Shown here: in pieces, positions 17,318 to 27,026 of the stretch
Layout of the letters: every line of letters starts with the position of its first letter
Numbering within the stretch: position 1 is the first letter of the stretch
Assembly: GCF_014650695.1 (NCBI RefSeq)
Contig: NZ_BMVL01000002.1
Span: 486,721 to 550,720 of the forward strand
DNA length: 64,000 bases
Source of the DNA: Streptomyces avidinii
GTDB taxonomy: Bacteria > Actinomycetota > Actinomycetes > Streptomycetales > Streptomycetaceae
Direction of reading: 5' to 3'
Made by a program: the position numbers and the translations under genes
The notes under the pieces: model-generated
What the model was told of the DNA's origin: nothing
The model's database searches: none
What the model saw: only the letters and a program-made list of their open reading frames with translations

Positions 17318-19108
17318 ATGAAGGTCGCCGACTACTTGTTGCAGCGCCTGCGGGAATGGGATGTCGAACACGTCTTCGCCTACCCGGGGGACGGTATCAA
17401 CGGCCTCCTCGCCGCGTGGGGCCGGGCCGAGGACCGACCACGTTTCGTCCAGGCCAGGCACGAGGAGATGGCCGCCTTCCAGGCCGTCGGATATGCCAAG
17501 TTCTCCGGCCGTACCGGTATCTGCGCGGCCACGTCCGGCCCAGGTGCGATCCACCTGCTGAACGGCCTCTACGACGCGAAGCTCGATCATGTGCCCGTCG
17601 TGGCGATCGCCGGGCAGACGGACCGCAGCGCCATGGGCGGCGCGTACCAGCAGGAGGTCGACCTGCTTTCCCTCTTCAAAGACGTCGCCTCCGACTTCTG
17701 CGAGATGGTCACCGTTCCGGAACAGCTGCCCAACGTTCTGGACCGGGCCCTGCGCATCGCCGCCGCCCGCCGGGCCCCCACGGCGCTGATCATCCCCGCT
17801 GACGTGCAGGAACTGGATTACGAAGCGCCCGCGCACGTCTTCAAGCACGTGCCGTCCAGTCTGGGCATCGCCCGCTACGCCCCGGTACCGGCCGACGACG
17901 ACGTCGAGCGGGCGGCGGAGATCCTGAACTCCGGCGAGAAGCCGGCGATGCTCATCGGGCAGGGCGCCCGGCACGCCCGCGCCGAGGTCGAACTGGTCGC
18001 CGAGCTCCTCGGCGCGGGGGTCGCGAAGGCCCTGCTCGGCAAGGACGCGCTGCCCGACACGCTGCCGTACGTGACCGGCTCCATCGGGCTGCTCGGTACC
18101 CGCCCTTCGTACGAGATGATGCGCGACTGCGACACCCTGCTCGTGGTCGGCTCCAGCTTCCCCTACACACAGTTCCTGCCGGAATTCGACCAGGCCCGCG
18201 CGGTGCAGATCGACATCGACCCCACCCTCGTGGGCCTGCGATACCCGTTCGAGCTCAACCTCGTCGGAGACGCGGCCGAGACGCTGCGCCGCCTCGCACC
18301 ACTGCTGGAGGGCCGTACGGACGGCGCCTGGCGCGACGCGATCGAGCAGGGCACGGCACGCTGGTGGAAGGTCATGGAGCGGCGCGCCGAGGTGCCGGCC
18401 CATCCGGTCAATCCCGAGTACGTGGTCCACGCGCTGGACGAGCTGCTGCCGCACGACGCGGTCATCACCGCGGACTCCGGGTCCGCCGCGAACTGGTACG
18501 CGCGGCACCTGCGGATGCGGGATGGCATGCGCGGCTCCCTGTCCGGCACCCTCGCGACGATGGGCCCCGGCGTCCCCTACGCGATCGGCGCGAAGTTCGC
18601 TCACCCCGACCGCCCGGCCATCGCGCTCGTCGGCGACGGCGCCATGCAGATGAACGGCCTGGCCGAACTCCTCACCGCGGCCAAGTACTACGGCGAATGG
18701 TCCGATCCCCGGCTGGTCGTCGCCGTGCTGAACAATGGGGACCTCAACCAGGTGACCTGGGAGATGCGCGCCCTCCAGGGAGCCCCGCAGTTCGAACCCT
18801 CACAGAGCATCCCGGACGTGCGATATGCCGATGTCGCGACGCTGTTCGGGCTCGGCGGCGAGCGGGTGGAGAACCCCGACGACGTCTCGGCGGCCTGGCG
18901 CCGGGCGCTGGCCGCGGACCGGCCGTACGTCATCGACTTCCGGACGGATCCGGCCGTACCTCCGATTCCACCCCACGCCACTTGGGACCAGATCAAGGCC
19001 GCCGCCGAGTCGGTGCTCCGCGGGGACAGCGATCGCGCCGCCGTTGTGCGCCAGGCGTTCAAGGCGAAGGTTCAGGAGTTTCTCCCCGGCGGCGGGGGAA
19101 AGGACTGA
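17318..19108 (+). CDS. Thiamine-pyrophosphate enzyme, pyruvate oxidase/acetolactate synthase-like
   Basis: A 596-residue protein with the three-domain TPP fold. The N-terminal PYR domain has FAYPGDGINGLLAAW and the catalytic Glu in QARHEEMAAFQAVGYAKFSG. The central domain contains PAMLIGQGARHA. The C-terminal PP domain has LVGDGAMQMNGLAE ... VVAVLNNGDLNQ, the GDG(x~25)NN cofactor motif. Lengths and motifs fit pyruvate dehydrogenase (quinone)/PoxB-like or related thiamine-requiring enzymes rather than biosynthetic acetolactate synthase. The likely role is pyruvate decarboxylation under stress or low oxygen; the precise substrate is not shown. GAGGAG lies ahead of the ATG. It is monocistronic. 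Confidence 0.88.
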   Translation: MKVADYLLQRLREWDVEHVFAYPGDGINGLLAAWGRAEDRPRFVQARHEEMAAFQAVGYAKFSGRTGICAATSGPGAIHLLNGLYDAKLDHVPVVAIAGQTDRSAMGGAYQQEVDLLSLFKDVASDFCEMVTVPEQLPNVLDRALRIAAARRAPTALIIPADVQELDYEAPAHVFKHVPSSLGIARYAPVPADDDVERAAEILNSGEKPAMLIGQGARHARAEVELVAELLGAGVAKALLGKDALPDTLPYVTGSIGLLGTRPSYEMMRDCDTLLVVGSSFPYTQFLPEFDQARAVQIDIDPTLVGLRYPFELNLVGDAAETLRRLAPLLEGRTDGAWRDAIEQGTARWWKVMERRAEVPAHPVNPEYVVHALDELLPHDAVITADSGSAANWYARHLRMRDGMRGSLSGTLATMGPGVPYAIGAKFAHPDRPAIALVGDGAMQMNGLAELLTAAKYYGEWSDPRLVVAVLNNGDLNQVTWEMRALQGAPQFEPSQSIPDVRYADVATLFGLGGERVENPDDVSAAWRRALAADRPYVIDFRTDPAVPPIPPHATWDQIKAAAESVLRGDSDRAAVVRQAFKAKVQEFLPGGGGKD

Positions 19109-19309
19109 ACGGTGGACACAGCCTTTGACATCGACCTGCCGGTCTGGGCCCAAGGGTCCCGCGCGGCGGCCCCGCTGCCTCTCCGGGGCCCGCGGGCCGC
19201 TCACGAGGCGCACCGAGCTCAGCGCACGGGCGAGCCACGTGCCGTGCTCAAGGTGTGAAGGGTGACGCCGCGCCTCTGGACGAGGGCGCCGCACCCGAGG
19301 TGCGGGCCC

Positions 19310-19700
19310 TCGCAAACGTGGCTCGAGGACCCGGCCCAGGACGCCCGCCGCTACCTGCTGATCGGAGACCCGCCGGAGCGGTGGCTTTCACTCCCCGAAG
19401 GCGCCATCGGCCGTCTCCGTTCGAAGCAGGGTCTCTTCGCCGTCGACCCCCGGGCCCTGCTTCGGCGGGCGGCCGGTTGTGCCCGGGCCCGCTGGAGTGG
19501 CCGGAGCGGGCCCACGGCGGCGAGGCCGCGGGCGGTGCCTGCGCCGTGTGGTCCGCCAGCGGCTCCTGGATGCGATGACCGGACCCGCGGTCCTGCTCAC
19601 GCCCCTGCGCTCGGCGTCCGGCGAGGTGGAGGGCTACCGCATCGACGCGGCGGCACCCGAGTCGGGGTACGCCGCCGAGCGGCGTATCGGACACGATGCT
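19310..19700 (+). pseudogene. Remnant of a SpoIIE-type sensor phosphatase (GAF/PAS part)
   Basis: Two pieces in different frames resemble neighbouring segments of the phosphatase at 8900-11299. The first is TWLEDPAQDARRYLLIGDPP (that gene has LWLEHPARDAQRHLLIGGEP). The second is LLDAMTGPAVLLTPLRSASG, matching MLDALSGPAVLLSAVRSAGG. The intervening and following sequence has no PP2C domain. A paralogue on the opposite strand has therefore been reduced to its middle. The identification rests on these internal matches. Confidence 0.65.
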
Positions 19701-19710
19701 GTGGTGGTTG

Positions 19711-20244
19711 GACGACGCCGCCGTATGCACGGCCGTCCGGGGCTCCGTCAACGTTACCTGGAGATCCGAGGGGCCCACCGCGACATCCACAGCCGCGCGG
19801 TGTCCGGAGCCGCCGCCCAATGCCCTCACGGAATTCTGCCGCGGGAACGCGTCTGGTCCCGACCCTCGGCACAGACAAGCAGCCTGCTGGGGGGAGCCGC
19901 ACGAACCTGTAGGCGGGGCCATCCCGGCGGTCGCGTCGGCGGCCTCCTTCTGCGCCTGGTCCCGGACCAGACCGCCGACGAGGTCGCCGCGCAGCTGCGC
20001 CGCTGGGTCGACGCGCACGCCAGTAACAGGTTCGAGTACGAGCCGAAGGTGTCCTCGACCGTATCCGACCCCGACACCACTCCGACCGGTCTTCCGGCCC
20101 GGCAGCGCTACGGCATTCCATGAGCCTGGGCGTTCGGCGGGCCGCACCGGCAGATGGCAACGGCGGTGCCGCACCGGCGGCGCAGTTTCCCGGGCGTCCC
20201 GCGGCGTCGGTACGAGTAGGTGAACCTCGTGCGGGGCGGTTCGG
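19711..20244. other. Interval without a recognised intact gene
   Basis: A plus-strand frame near 19910-20120 reads VAAQLRRWVDAHASNRFEYE and ends QRYGIP; it looks protein-like and may be the tail of another lost gene. Nothing else is supported. Confidence 0.4.
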
Positions 20245-22407
20245 TCAGCGCACCGCGTGTCCGTACCGGAGCAGCAGGAGAGCGATGTCGTCGGTGCGCG
20301 GACCCGCCTGCTGGGCGTGGCGTGTGAGGTCGTCCGCGAGCGCGGCCAACGGCTGGCCGTGGCTTCGCGACAGCTGTGCGGCGGCCGCGTTGATCGCGTC
20401 GCCGAGGTCGGTCCCGGGGGTTTCGACGAGGCCGTCCGAGTAGAGAGCCAGGAGGGTACCGGGGTCGAAGCGGATCTCCGTGAGGGGGTAAGTGGCTCCA
20501 CGGTCGATGCCGAGGAGCAGGCCCGGGTCGAGGTGGAGCACTTCGGTGGTGCCGTCGGCGCGGCCGAGCAGGGGCGGAGGGTGCCCCGCCGTCGCCAGAC
20601 ACGCCTGGTGGCGCGCGAGGTCGATCTGGACGTACAGGCAGCTGGTGAAGAGTCCCGGGTCGAGGTCGGTGAGGAGACGGTTGGTCCGGGCGAGGACTTC
20701 GCCGGGCGGGGCACCCGCGCTGGCGTGGACGGCGGTACGGACTTGACCCATGAGGGCGGCAGCGGTGACGTTGTGGCCCTGGACGTCGCCGATGGCGGCG
20801 GCAACGGTGGTCTCGTCGATGCGGATCACGTCGTAGAAGTCTCCCCCGATGTCCAGGCCGCGGGACGCGGGGAGGTACCGAGCGGCTACGTCGAGGCCGG
20901 GAATGCGGGGCAGGCTGTGCGGCAGGAGGCCGGTCTGCAGGCTGCGGGAAAGCTGGTGGGTGGAGTCGTAGAGACGGGCCCGGTCCAGGGCCTGGGCGAT
21001 CAGACCGGCGATCGATGTCAGCACGGCGCGCTCGCCGGGGGCGAAGATGCGCGGTCGGCCGTAGGCCAGGACGAGCGATCCCACGGGGCGGCCGGAAGCG
21101 ATCAGGGGCAGGAAGGCCCATGCGCCCATGCCGTCCTGGATAACGGCGGACGGATACGCGGCCAGGAGCGTGGCGGCGTCGGGGAAGAACACGGGGCTGC
21201 CCTCCCGCAGCACGTAGGTGGTGGGCGTGTCGGAGTCCGTGGGTGCTCCGTCGAACCGGGCCATCAACTCGGCCGTGTAGCCGCGGTAGCCGACGATGTG
21301 CAACCGCTGCTCCTCCACGACGAGGAGGGCCATGGCCTGCGCTCCGAGAGCGGGAACGAGCTGGTCGGCGGCTCGTTCGACCACGTCCCGGGCATGCACA
21401 GCCTCGGTCAGAGTGGCAGCCAGGTGCATCAGGTGGTAGAGGGCGGTGGCTCGGCTCGGTCCCGCTGCCGGCCCCGGCGCGTCGGCGGCCGAATCGGTGT
21501 GCCGGGTGGCGGCGCCGGCGCCGTGGTCCTCGGTGATGCGGACGCTGATGCCCGAGTCGTCGGGGTACAGCTCGAAGCGCAGCAGGTGGCCGGGAGGCCG
21601 CAGGGCGGTGAAGGAGCGCGGCAGGCGGCTGATCGCCGCCGCCCGGTAGTGGTCCTCGACCAGGGGGGTGTCCATCCACGGCAATGCCTCCCAGGGCAGG
21701 ACGCCGAGGAGGTCGTGTACGGAAGAGCCGAGCAGATCGGCCGCCTCGGCGGTGACGAAGGTGATCCTTCCACTCAGGTCGAGTGCACAGCTTCCGCCGG
21801 GAAGCCGGCGGGCGAAGGCCAGCACCGAGGCGGCCTCGACGGGTCCCGGGGTCGGTGGTGGCGGAGGGCGCAGGACCACGGGGCGGGCAGGCGGGTGGAT
21901 CGGTCGGCCCTCTTCCGCGGCCCGGCGCAGGACGTTCCCCAGGCGTAGGCACCCCGTCTCGATCACATGCCGTTCACGCGGTGCCAGGTGGGGCGGGTGC
22001 GACCCGGGCCACAGCAGAACGACGCCGCCCAGCGCCCGCGTGCCCTCATGAGGGATCGGGGCGGCGGCGAGGCTGAAGTCGTAGGGCACAACGAGGCCCA
22101 GCCTGGGATAACGCCGTGCGGTCTCCTCAGGGCCGCCCAGCCACACGAGCCGGTCTTCGCGTACCGCGTCGGCGACGGGGATGGGGTCCTCCCACCCGAC
22201 CCGGGACCACGTGGCCGTCAACTCCCGCGACACTCCGCACGCCGTCGCGAGATACAGGACATGCCCGTGGGAGCCGGGAAGGTAGAGCAGGCCGACGGAG
22301 GCGCCCGCGGCTCGGGCGGTCCCGTCCAGAGCCCTCTCCATCTGCTGCCGGCCCGCTGGATCGGCTTCGGCGGGAGAAACGTTCCGCACGTGCCCATCGT
22401 CTCCCAC
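20245..22407 (-). CDS. SpoIIE-type PP2C phosphatase with GAF and PAS-like domains
   Basis: A 720-residue protein. An N-terminal GAF-like domain (about 20-170; GASVGLLYLPGSHGHVLYLA) is followed by a Pro-rich linker, a PAS-like part (CALDLSGRITFVTAEAADLL), a second GAF (about 340-500; LVPALGAQAMALLVVEEQRL) and a C-terminal PP2C_SIG domain. The phosphatase motifs are present: IGGDFYDVIRIDE, IGDVQGHNVTAAALMG, LALYSDGLVETPGTD and RTDDIALLLL. It is a probable stress-signal sensor acting on a STAS protein. The GTG at 22407 was chosen because AGGAG lies nine bases upstream; a start 39 bases earlier is also open. Confidence 0.87.
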   Translation of the reverse strand: MGDDGHVRNVSPAEADPAGRQQMERALDGTARAAGASVGLLYLPGSHGHVLYLATACGVSRELTATWSRVGWEDPIPVADAVREDRLVWLGGPEETARRYPRLGLVVPYDFSLAAAPIPHEGTRALGGVVLLWPGSHPPHLAPRERHVIETGCLRLGNVLRRAAEEGRPIHPPARPVVLRPPPPPTPGPVEAASVLAFARRLPGGSCALDLSGRITFVTAEAADLLGSSVHDLLGVLPWEALPWMDTPLVEDHYRAAAISRLPRSFTALRPPGHLLRFELYPDDSGISVRITEDHGAGAATRHTDSAADAPGPAAGPSRATALYHLMHLAATLTEAVHARDVVERAADQLVPALGAQAMALLVVEEQRLHIVGYRGYTAELMARFDGAPTDSDTPTTYVLREGSPVFFPDAATLLAAYPSAVIQDGMGAWAFLPLIASGRPVGSLVLAYGRPRIFAPGERAVLTSIAGLIAQALDRARLYDSTHQLSRSLQTGLLPHSLPRIPGLDVAARYLPASRGLDIGGDFYDVIRIDETTVAAAIGDVQGHNVTAAALMGQVRTAVHASAGAPPGEVLARTNRLLTDLDPGLFTSCLYVQIDLARHQACLATAGHPPPLLGRADGTTEVLHLDPGLLLGIDRGATYPLTEIRFDPGTLLALYSDGLVETPGTDLGDAINAAAAQLSRSHGQPLAALADDLTRHAQQAGPRTDDIALLLLRYGHAVR

Positions 22408-22790
22408 ATGGGGCGGCTCCTCGCGCCGGGGCGGACCGGATCGCACGCTCCCCAGCGGTCACAGGCCGACCTCGGCGCGCGGCCGTCGCGGGTCGCGGCC
22501 GACGCCTGTCGCGTTCCGGCAGCGCGATCACCGGCCCGGCGTGTGGGGGGGGCGCGTCAGGACACTCTCCCGGCAGGTCCGGCGCGGGGCCACGCGGCAC
22601 CGACCGTGGACGAAACGGGTTGACGTCCCGCCGGAAGGGCCACCCGGGCGCCCGGCGAGTGCCTGTTGCGCCCGGGCCGCCGGCCCTGTCCTCCTTGGCC
22701 GCGCCGCGGACGGGAGGCCTCTTCGGCCACGTGGGAGCACGGGTACACCGTGGCGATCGGAGACCTGACCGGCTTGCCCATTTTCGCCGC
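22408..22790. other. Intergenic interval, no gene seen
   Basis: Lies between the SpoIIE gene start and the end of the glutamate-cysteine ligase gene on the same strand. It probably holds the SpoIIE promoter. No family similarity or structured repeat was found. Confidence 0.4.
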
Positions 22791-23885
22791 TCAGTCCGCG
22801 GGCGCACCGGCCAGAAGAAGCTTCCGCAGGGCGGGCATGCCGCCTTCCGCCAGCGCACGCCGCTGCTGGGCCGACGGCGTTCCGTCCTGGAGGAGGCGGT
22901 GCACGAGGGAGCTCACTTCCCGACCGTCACCGCTTTCCTCCAGCGCGGGACCGATGTGGCGGAGGAGCATGCACAGGACGTCTCCACTGCTGCGGCGGCG
23001 CCCCTGCGGGTCGACCAGGGAACCGTCCAGACCGTGGCGGGCCGCGTGCCAGTTCGCGGCTTGCAGCAGCTCCGACGGGCACGGGACGGAAGGGGCTCCG
23101 ACACTCTCCTCCGCGAGGGCGACCTCGACGAGGGCGCGCACGATACCCGCGAGCATGACGGCGTCGTCCGCCCGCAACTGCACGTCCAGGCAGCGGATCT
23201 CCACGGTGGGGTAGTGGTCCGAGAGGCGGGCTTGCCAGTACAGCTGTCCGCGGTCGGCGATGACCCCTGACGAGACCAGGGCCTCCACCCGCTCCTCGTA
23301 GTCGCAGTAGCCGTGGAAGTAAGGCGGGGGGCCGCTCACCGGCCAGCGGCCGAAGACGATCGTCCGCCAACTCGCGAACCCGGTGTCCCTCCCGTCCCAC
23401 AGCGGCGAGTTCACCGACATCGCGAGCAGTGTGGGAAGCCAGACGCGGATGCGGTTCAGCACCGCCACGCCGACCTCCGGATCGGGCACGGCCACGTGGA
23501 CGTGCATCCCGCAGATCAGCTGCTCGTCCACCAGCTGCCGCGCCTCCCCTTCCATTTTGCGGTAGCGGGGCTTCGGTGTGACAGGGACAGGAGCGGAGTC
23601 CCTGACCGGTGCGGCAGCCGACGCGAGGAGTCGGCAGCCCCGCTCCTCCGCAGCGGAGGCGACCGCGTGCCGCAGCCGTAGGAGATGACCCCCCACTTCC
23701 TCCAGCCGCGTGCAGACCGGGGTGGCGACCTCGATCTGGGCCTGGAGGAGTTCGTCCTGGACCTCACCGTCCTCGGCCAGAGGTCCGACGCCCGCGATCC
23801 TGCGTACGTCGGCGACCCACGGCCGGGGAAGCGCGGTCTCCGGATCCACCAGTAGATACTCTTCTTCGACGCCCAAAGTGATCAC
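22791..23885 (-). CDS. Carboxylate-amine ligase, YbdK/glutamate-cysteine ligase type 2
   Basis: A 364-residue protein starting [20 protein letters not shown] (GTG start), the hallmark of the GCS2/YbdK family. Other family motifs are [14 protein letters not shown], the metal-binding [30 protein letters not shown] and [10 protein letters not shown]. It forms a gamma-glutamyl or similar amide with ATP; actinobacterial members include EgtA-like and uncharacterised ligases. There is no ergothioneine or mycothiol gene nearby, so the substrate is open. The Shine-Dalgarno signal is weak. Confidence 0.88.
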   Translation of the reverse strand: MITLGVEEEYLLVDPETALPRPWVADVRRIAGVGPLAEDGEVQDELLQAQIEVATPVCTRLEEVGGHLLRLRHAVASAAEERGCRLLASAAAPVRDSAPVPVTPKPRYRKMEGEARQLVDEQLICGMHVHVAVPDPEVGVAVLNRIRVWLPTLLAMSVNSPLWDGRDTGFASWRTIVFGRWPVSGPPPYFHGYCDYEERVEALVSSGVIADRGQLYWQARLSDHYPTVEIRCLDVQLRADDAVMLAGIVRALVEVALAEESVGAPSVPCPSELLQAANWHAARHGLDGSLVDPQGRRRSSGDVLCMLLRHIGPALEESGDGREVSSLVHRLLQDGTPSAQQRRALAEGGMPALRKLLLAGAPAD

Positions 23886-24020
23886 GTTCGGCGACTACCC
23901 CCCATACGCATGATCACCCAGAATCGGAAACATAACGCCGGGGGTCGCGCCTCGTTGCCGCGAGATGCCAAGAGGCATGCACCGGGGCGCAGATTCAGGA
24001 CACCGTCCGGGCCCCTGCCG

Positions 24021-24059
24021 GGTGCAGCTCCGGCGCCTTTCAGGGGCCGGAGCTGCACC
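24021..24059. terminator. Hairpin overlapping the end of the 24040 gene
   Basis: GGTGCAGCTCCGGC at 24021-24034 pairs with GCCGGAGCTGCACC at 24046-24059 (14 bp). The stop codon of the minus-strand gene lies inside the loop, so terminator and coding end are merged. Confidence 0.7.
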
Positions 24060-24339
24060 TGGGGCAGAGTTTCTTGATCATGGTATTGGTCCAGCGCAAC
24101 TGCCGCGGGGTCCACGGGTGACGGGCCGAGGCGAGCGCGAGGAGCCGCTCGTCACGGGTGGCCCGGGCCGTTTGGGCCAGCATCTCCCCGTACAAGGAGT
24201 TGCGGGCTGCGGCAAGGTGAAGGTCCCGGAGGTCGGCCAGCAGGAGCAATCCCGAGTCCCCGGCGGCCGACGGGAACACGTCGCCCTGCGTGGAGAGATC
24301 CGGCGCGAGAACGACCGCGTTCTCCGAGGCGTCGGACAT
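24040..24339 (-). CDS. Conserved hypothetical protein
   Basis: A 99-residue soluble helical protein. The core is SGLLLLADLRDLHLAAARNS, then LYGEMLAQTARATRDERLLA, then TPRQLRWTNTMIKKLCPRCS. I recall similar unannotated Streptomyces proteins. The C-terminal CPRC could be a metal or redox site, but only one pair is present. It carries its own hairpin terminator. Confidence 0.65.
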   Translation of the reverse strand: MSDASENAVVLAPDLSTQGDVFPSAAGDSGLLLLADLRDLHLAAARNSLYGEMLAQTARATRDERLLALASARHPWTPRQLRWTNTMIKKLCPRCSSGP

Positions 24340-24581
24340 CAGCCGGTCGAACCCGGGCCGTGCCCGCGCAACAGCTCCTGGGAGCGGGAGACGACCCGGC
24401 CCGTCGCAGTCGCGTATCGACGAGCCGCCCGCCGTCGCGGACCGAAGGGCGCCTCAGCCGGTCGGACGAGGCGTTGGCCTTCGAGGCTTGAGCAGCTCCG
24501 GAAGCTTCTCGGTGTGATGCGGGCAGAGGCGGGTACGCGCACGATGGCATGAGGCCACACCCATCGATGAAAGGTTTCGTC

Positions 24582-24911
24582 ATGCCCCGAGGATCCAGCC
24601 CGAAGCGCGAGCGTCAGTACGAGCACATCAAGGAGTCGGGTGAGCAGCGCGGTATGTCCGAGGACCGCGCGAAGGAGATGGCCTCCCGCACCGTGAACAA
24701 GGAACGTGCCCGGTCGGGAGAGAGCAAGACGGCAAGTCGCAGTTCCACGCAGGGCAAGTCCGCCTCGCAGCGCGGTGGTGAGAAGTCCCGCGGCGGTGGA
24801 GGCTCGTCCGAGCGCACCAAGGACGAGCTCTACCAGGAAGCGAAGGAGCGGGGGATCGAGGGCCGCTCGACCATGAACAAGCAGCAACTCAAAAGCGCTC
24901 TGGGGAACTGA
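24582..24911 (+). CDS. Basic hydrophilic protein with C-terminal Rho_N-like motif
   Basis: A 109-residue protein. The N-terminal half is strongly charged (PRGSSPKRERQYEHIKESGE, then SEDRAKEMASRTVNKER). A Ser/Gly-rich linker leads to a short helix-extended-helix unit (RTKDELYQEAKERGIEGRST, MNKQQLKSALG) resembling the Rho termination factor N-terminal fold, a nucleic-acid-binding unit. Such proteins are often labelled plasmid-stabilisation-like in Streptomyces. AAAGG lies nine bases before the ATG at 24582. A hairpin terminator follows 17 bases after the stop. The same tail is fused to the dehydrogenase scrap at 1161-1288. Confidence 0.82.
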   Translation: MPRGSSPKRERQYEHIKESGEQRGMSEDRAKEMASRTVNKERARSGESKTASRSSTQGKSASQRGGEKSRGGGGSSERTKDELYQEAKERGIEGRSTMNKQQLKSALGN

Positions 24912-24927
24912 AACCATCCCTCACGAC

Positions 24928-24952
24928 ACGGCGGCCCGGACAGGGCCGCCGT
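24928..24952 (+). terminator. Hairpin terminator
   Basis: ACGGCGGCCC and GGCCGCCGT pair around a short loop, followed by TCGT. It sits 17 bases past the stop of the Rho_N-like gene. Confidence 0.7.
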
Positions 24953-25133
24953 TCGTCCGGCACCGGTGCCGGCCTCCCTGCCCACCGCGCCGCCGTGCTC
25001 TCACGTCACCTTCGCGGCTTCAGCGGCGCCCTTCACCACACCGCGACCGAAGTACTGCTCCCGCGTCCGACACCTGGGATGCTGACCCGACGTGGAACGG
25101 AGAAGTCAGTGGAACGGTGTGCCGGAGTTGGGC

Positions 25134-25401
25134 TGTGCAAGCACCCCTACCGGTTCGATCCGCACCGCTTCACCGGCCCGGACGACGCGGACAACCCGCT
25201 CGCCGGCCTGATCCCCCAGGGCGGCGGCGACGCCCCTTCGGTCACCGCTGCCCCGGAGAGGACATCGCCGTGACGGTGCTTCCGACGCTCGCGACCGAAC
25301 TCGCACAGCTCGACTGAGACGTCCCCGACCAGGTCCTCACCATCCCCCTGAGCCGCGTGCCCACCGGTCCCCGCAGCAGCTTCGTACTGAGCCTGCCGTG
25401 A
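25134..25401 (+). pseudogene. Cytochrome P450 (CYP152-like fatty-acid hydroxylase) C-terminal remnant
   Basis: The segment reads HPYRFDPHRFTG, then LAGLIPQGGGD. In another frame comes GHRCPGEDIAVTVLPTLATE, the heme-thiolate loop with its Cys. A TGA at 25315-25317 breaks the chain, after which VPDQVLTIPLSRVPTGPRSS completes the family end before TGA 25399-25401. FDPxRF...IPQGGGD...GHRCPGE is typical of the CYP152 peroxygenase-like group. The N-terminal three quarters of the gene are gone, and one frameshift and one nonsense codon remain. Confidence 0.75.
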
Positions 25402-25494
25402 AAGGCCGTCGGCGACGTACCGGTGCGCCGCGCCACCCTTGCCTGATCCCGTGGCCGTCGCGTACCGCCGCTCACACCGCCTCCCGACCGCCTC

Positions 25495-26517
25495 TCACGC
25501 ATGGCCCGCGCGCAAAAGGTCCAGGACCGCCCGCTCAACGACACCGTGGGTGGCCGGCCGGCCGAAGAGGCCGCCCTCGCCCAGCCCGCCGAGGGAGGCG
25601 GCGATGGTCTCCCCCTCCTCGTAGAGCTCGATGACACGAGGATCGATGTAGGAAGCCCGGCAGACGGCAGGCGTGTTGCCCAGGTAGTCGCTGACCTCGC
25701 GCACCGCGCGCGCCACGACCCGGCCGCGCCGGGCGCGGGAGGCGTCGGACGTGGTCTCGGAGACCGCCAGGGCGACAGCGGCCAGCACGGTGGCGTACCA
25801 GGTCCTGAAGTCCTTCGCCGTCACGTTCTGCCGCGACCGTTCCCGCAGGTAGTCGTTCAGGTCCTCGGCACGGGCCTCGTGCCACGCGCCGTGCTCCCAG
25901 TACGCGAACAGCCGAGGCCCGGACTCTTTGCGCCGGAGGAGCGCCCGGACCACCGCGTGGGCCTCCGCGTCCACCAGCGCGCGGGTGACCGTCCGGCCCG
26001 ACTTGGCGGGGAAGTGCAGACGGATCTCGCCTCCACGGCACACGGCGTGCTCCCTCAGGAGCGTGGTGAGCCCGTAGCTACCGTTGTCCCGGGCGTAGCG
26101 TTCGCCGCCGATCCGCAGGAAACCCAGGTCGAGCAGCCGCGTGACGCAGGCCAGAACCCGCAGGCGCGACAGGCCGCGCCCGGCGAGGTCACGCGCCACC
26201 TGTTTCCGCAGCTGCGGCAGCGCGCGCGCCACGCTCTGGACGTGCTCGTGTTTGGCGGCGTCCCGCTGCTCGCGAAAGCGCGGGTGGTAAAGGTACTGGC
26301 GCCGGCCTGCCGCATCGGTCCCCACGGCTTGAATGTGCCCGTTCGACCACGGGCAGATCCAGACGTCCTGCCAGGCCGGGGGGATCACGAGGGCACGGAC
26401 CCGTTCCCGGTCCGCCTCCGGCAAACGCTGCCCGTGGGTGTCCAGGTACCGGAAGCCGCGTCCGTGCCGTACCCGGCGCCATCCCGCGGTGTGGGGGTCG
26501 CTGGTCCGCAGCCGCAC
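25495..26517 (-). CDS. DNA topoisomerase IB
   Basis: A 340-residue bacterial type IB topoisomerase. The N-terminal domain has GFRYLDTHGQRLPEADRERV and ALVIPPAWQDVWICPWSNGH. The catalytic domain contains GNGSYGLTTL-type sequence (RDNGSYGLTTLLREHAV), FPAKSGRTVTRALVD, the KDFRTWYATVLAA segment and the nucleophile in VCRASYIDPRVIELY (Tyr about 290). It relaxes supercoils through a 3'-phosphotyrosine intermediate and is common as an accessory enzyme in actinobacteria. The GTG at 26517 lies eight bases after the stop of the upstream small gene, suggesting an operon; other GTG starts further upstream are possible. Confidence 0.88.
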   Translation of the reverse strand: MRLRTSDPHTAGWRRVRHGRGFRYLDTHGQRLPEADRERVRALVIPPAWQDVWICPWSNGHIQAVGTDAAGRRQYLYHPRFREQRDAAKHEHVQSVARALPQLRKQVARDLAGRGLSRLRVLACVTRLLDLGFLRIGGERYARDNGSYGLTTLLREHAVCRGGEIRLHFPAKSGRTVTRALVDAEAHAVVRALLRRKESGPRLFAYWEHGAWHEARAEDLNDYLRERSRQNVTAKDFRTWYATVLAAVALAVSETTSDASRARRGRVVARAVREVSDYLGNTPAVCRASYIDPRVIELYEEGETIAASLGGLGEGGLFGRPATHGVVERAVLDLLRAGHA

Positions 26518-26525
26518 GGCAGCCG

Positions 26526-26717
26526 TCAGCCCGCGTCGGGGTGAGCCTGGGTACGCAGGGTCCACGCCCGTCCCGAGCAGTCGTAGGGAAGAGGCGGGAA
26601 CCGGTGCCCGCGGACATCGGTGCTCTTGCTCCACAGGTGTTCCTGGCCGCAGTCGCAGGCGTAGATACCACTCTGCGGCACGATCTCGCCGGGTCTCCAC
26701 TGATCTGTGTCGTTCAT
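26526..26717 (-). CDS. YjzC-like small protein
   Basis: A 63-residue protein. WRPGEIVPQSGIYACDCGQE matches the YjzC-type opening (F/W-x-P-G-E-x-x-P-x-S-G-x-Y), followed by STDVRGHRFPPLP, the conserved GxxFPP end. The inserted CDC plus a later Cys could bind metal. It sits nine bases upstream of the topoisomerase IB start and is probably co-transcribed. Function unknown. Confidence 0.65.
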   Translation of the reverse strand: MNDTDQWRPGEIVPQSGIYACDCGQEHLWSKSTDVRGHRFPPLPYDCSGRAWTLRTQAHPDAG

Positions 26718-27026
26718 ACCTTTCGCCTACCCGTGCCGGTGCGGCGACACGCAGGGCAACGGAGGCCAAGTCGCTGATGCGACTGAACGTCAGGACCTGC
26801 CGGCCGCCCACAGGACGAGGCGAACCGCATGCCCGTCCAAGGGTGTGCCGGCGGCCACCCTGGTGCACCGTCGTGATCCGCCCTCGAGTGTGAACGCCGA
26901 ATATCAGGCGAACCGGCCGTAGGCGATGCGAAGGCCGGTCACACCTGTTCGCTGCAGGACGATTGAAAGGGTGAGAAAGGGACAGGTGCAGTGTCCCGGT
27001 ACGCGAAAGGCGAACGGAGCGTCACC

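Noticed and set aside
20257..21948. Long plus-strand open frame opposite the SpoIIE gene
   Set aside because: Antisense shadow with Gly/Val/Glu-rich composition and no domain; the minus frame has intact PP2C motifs.
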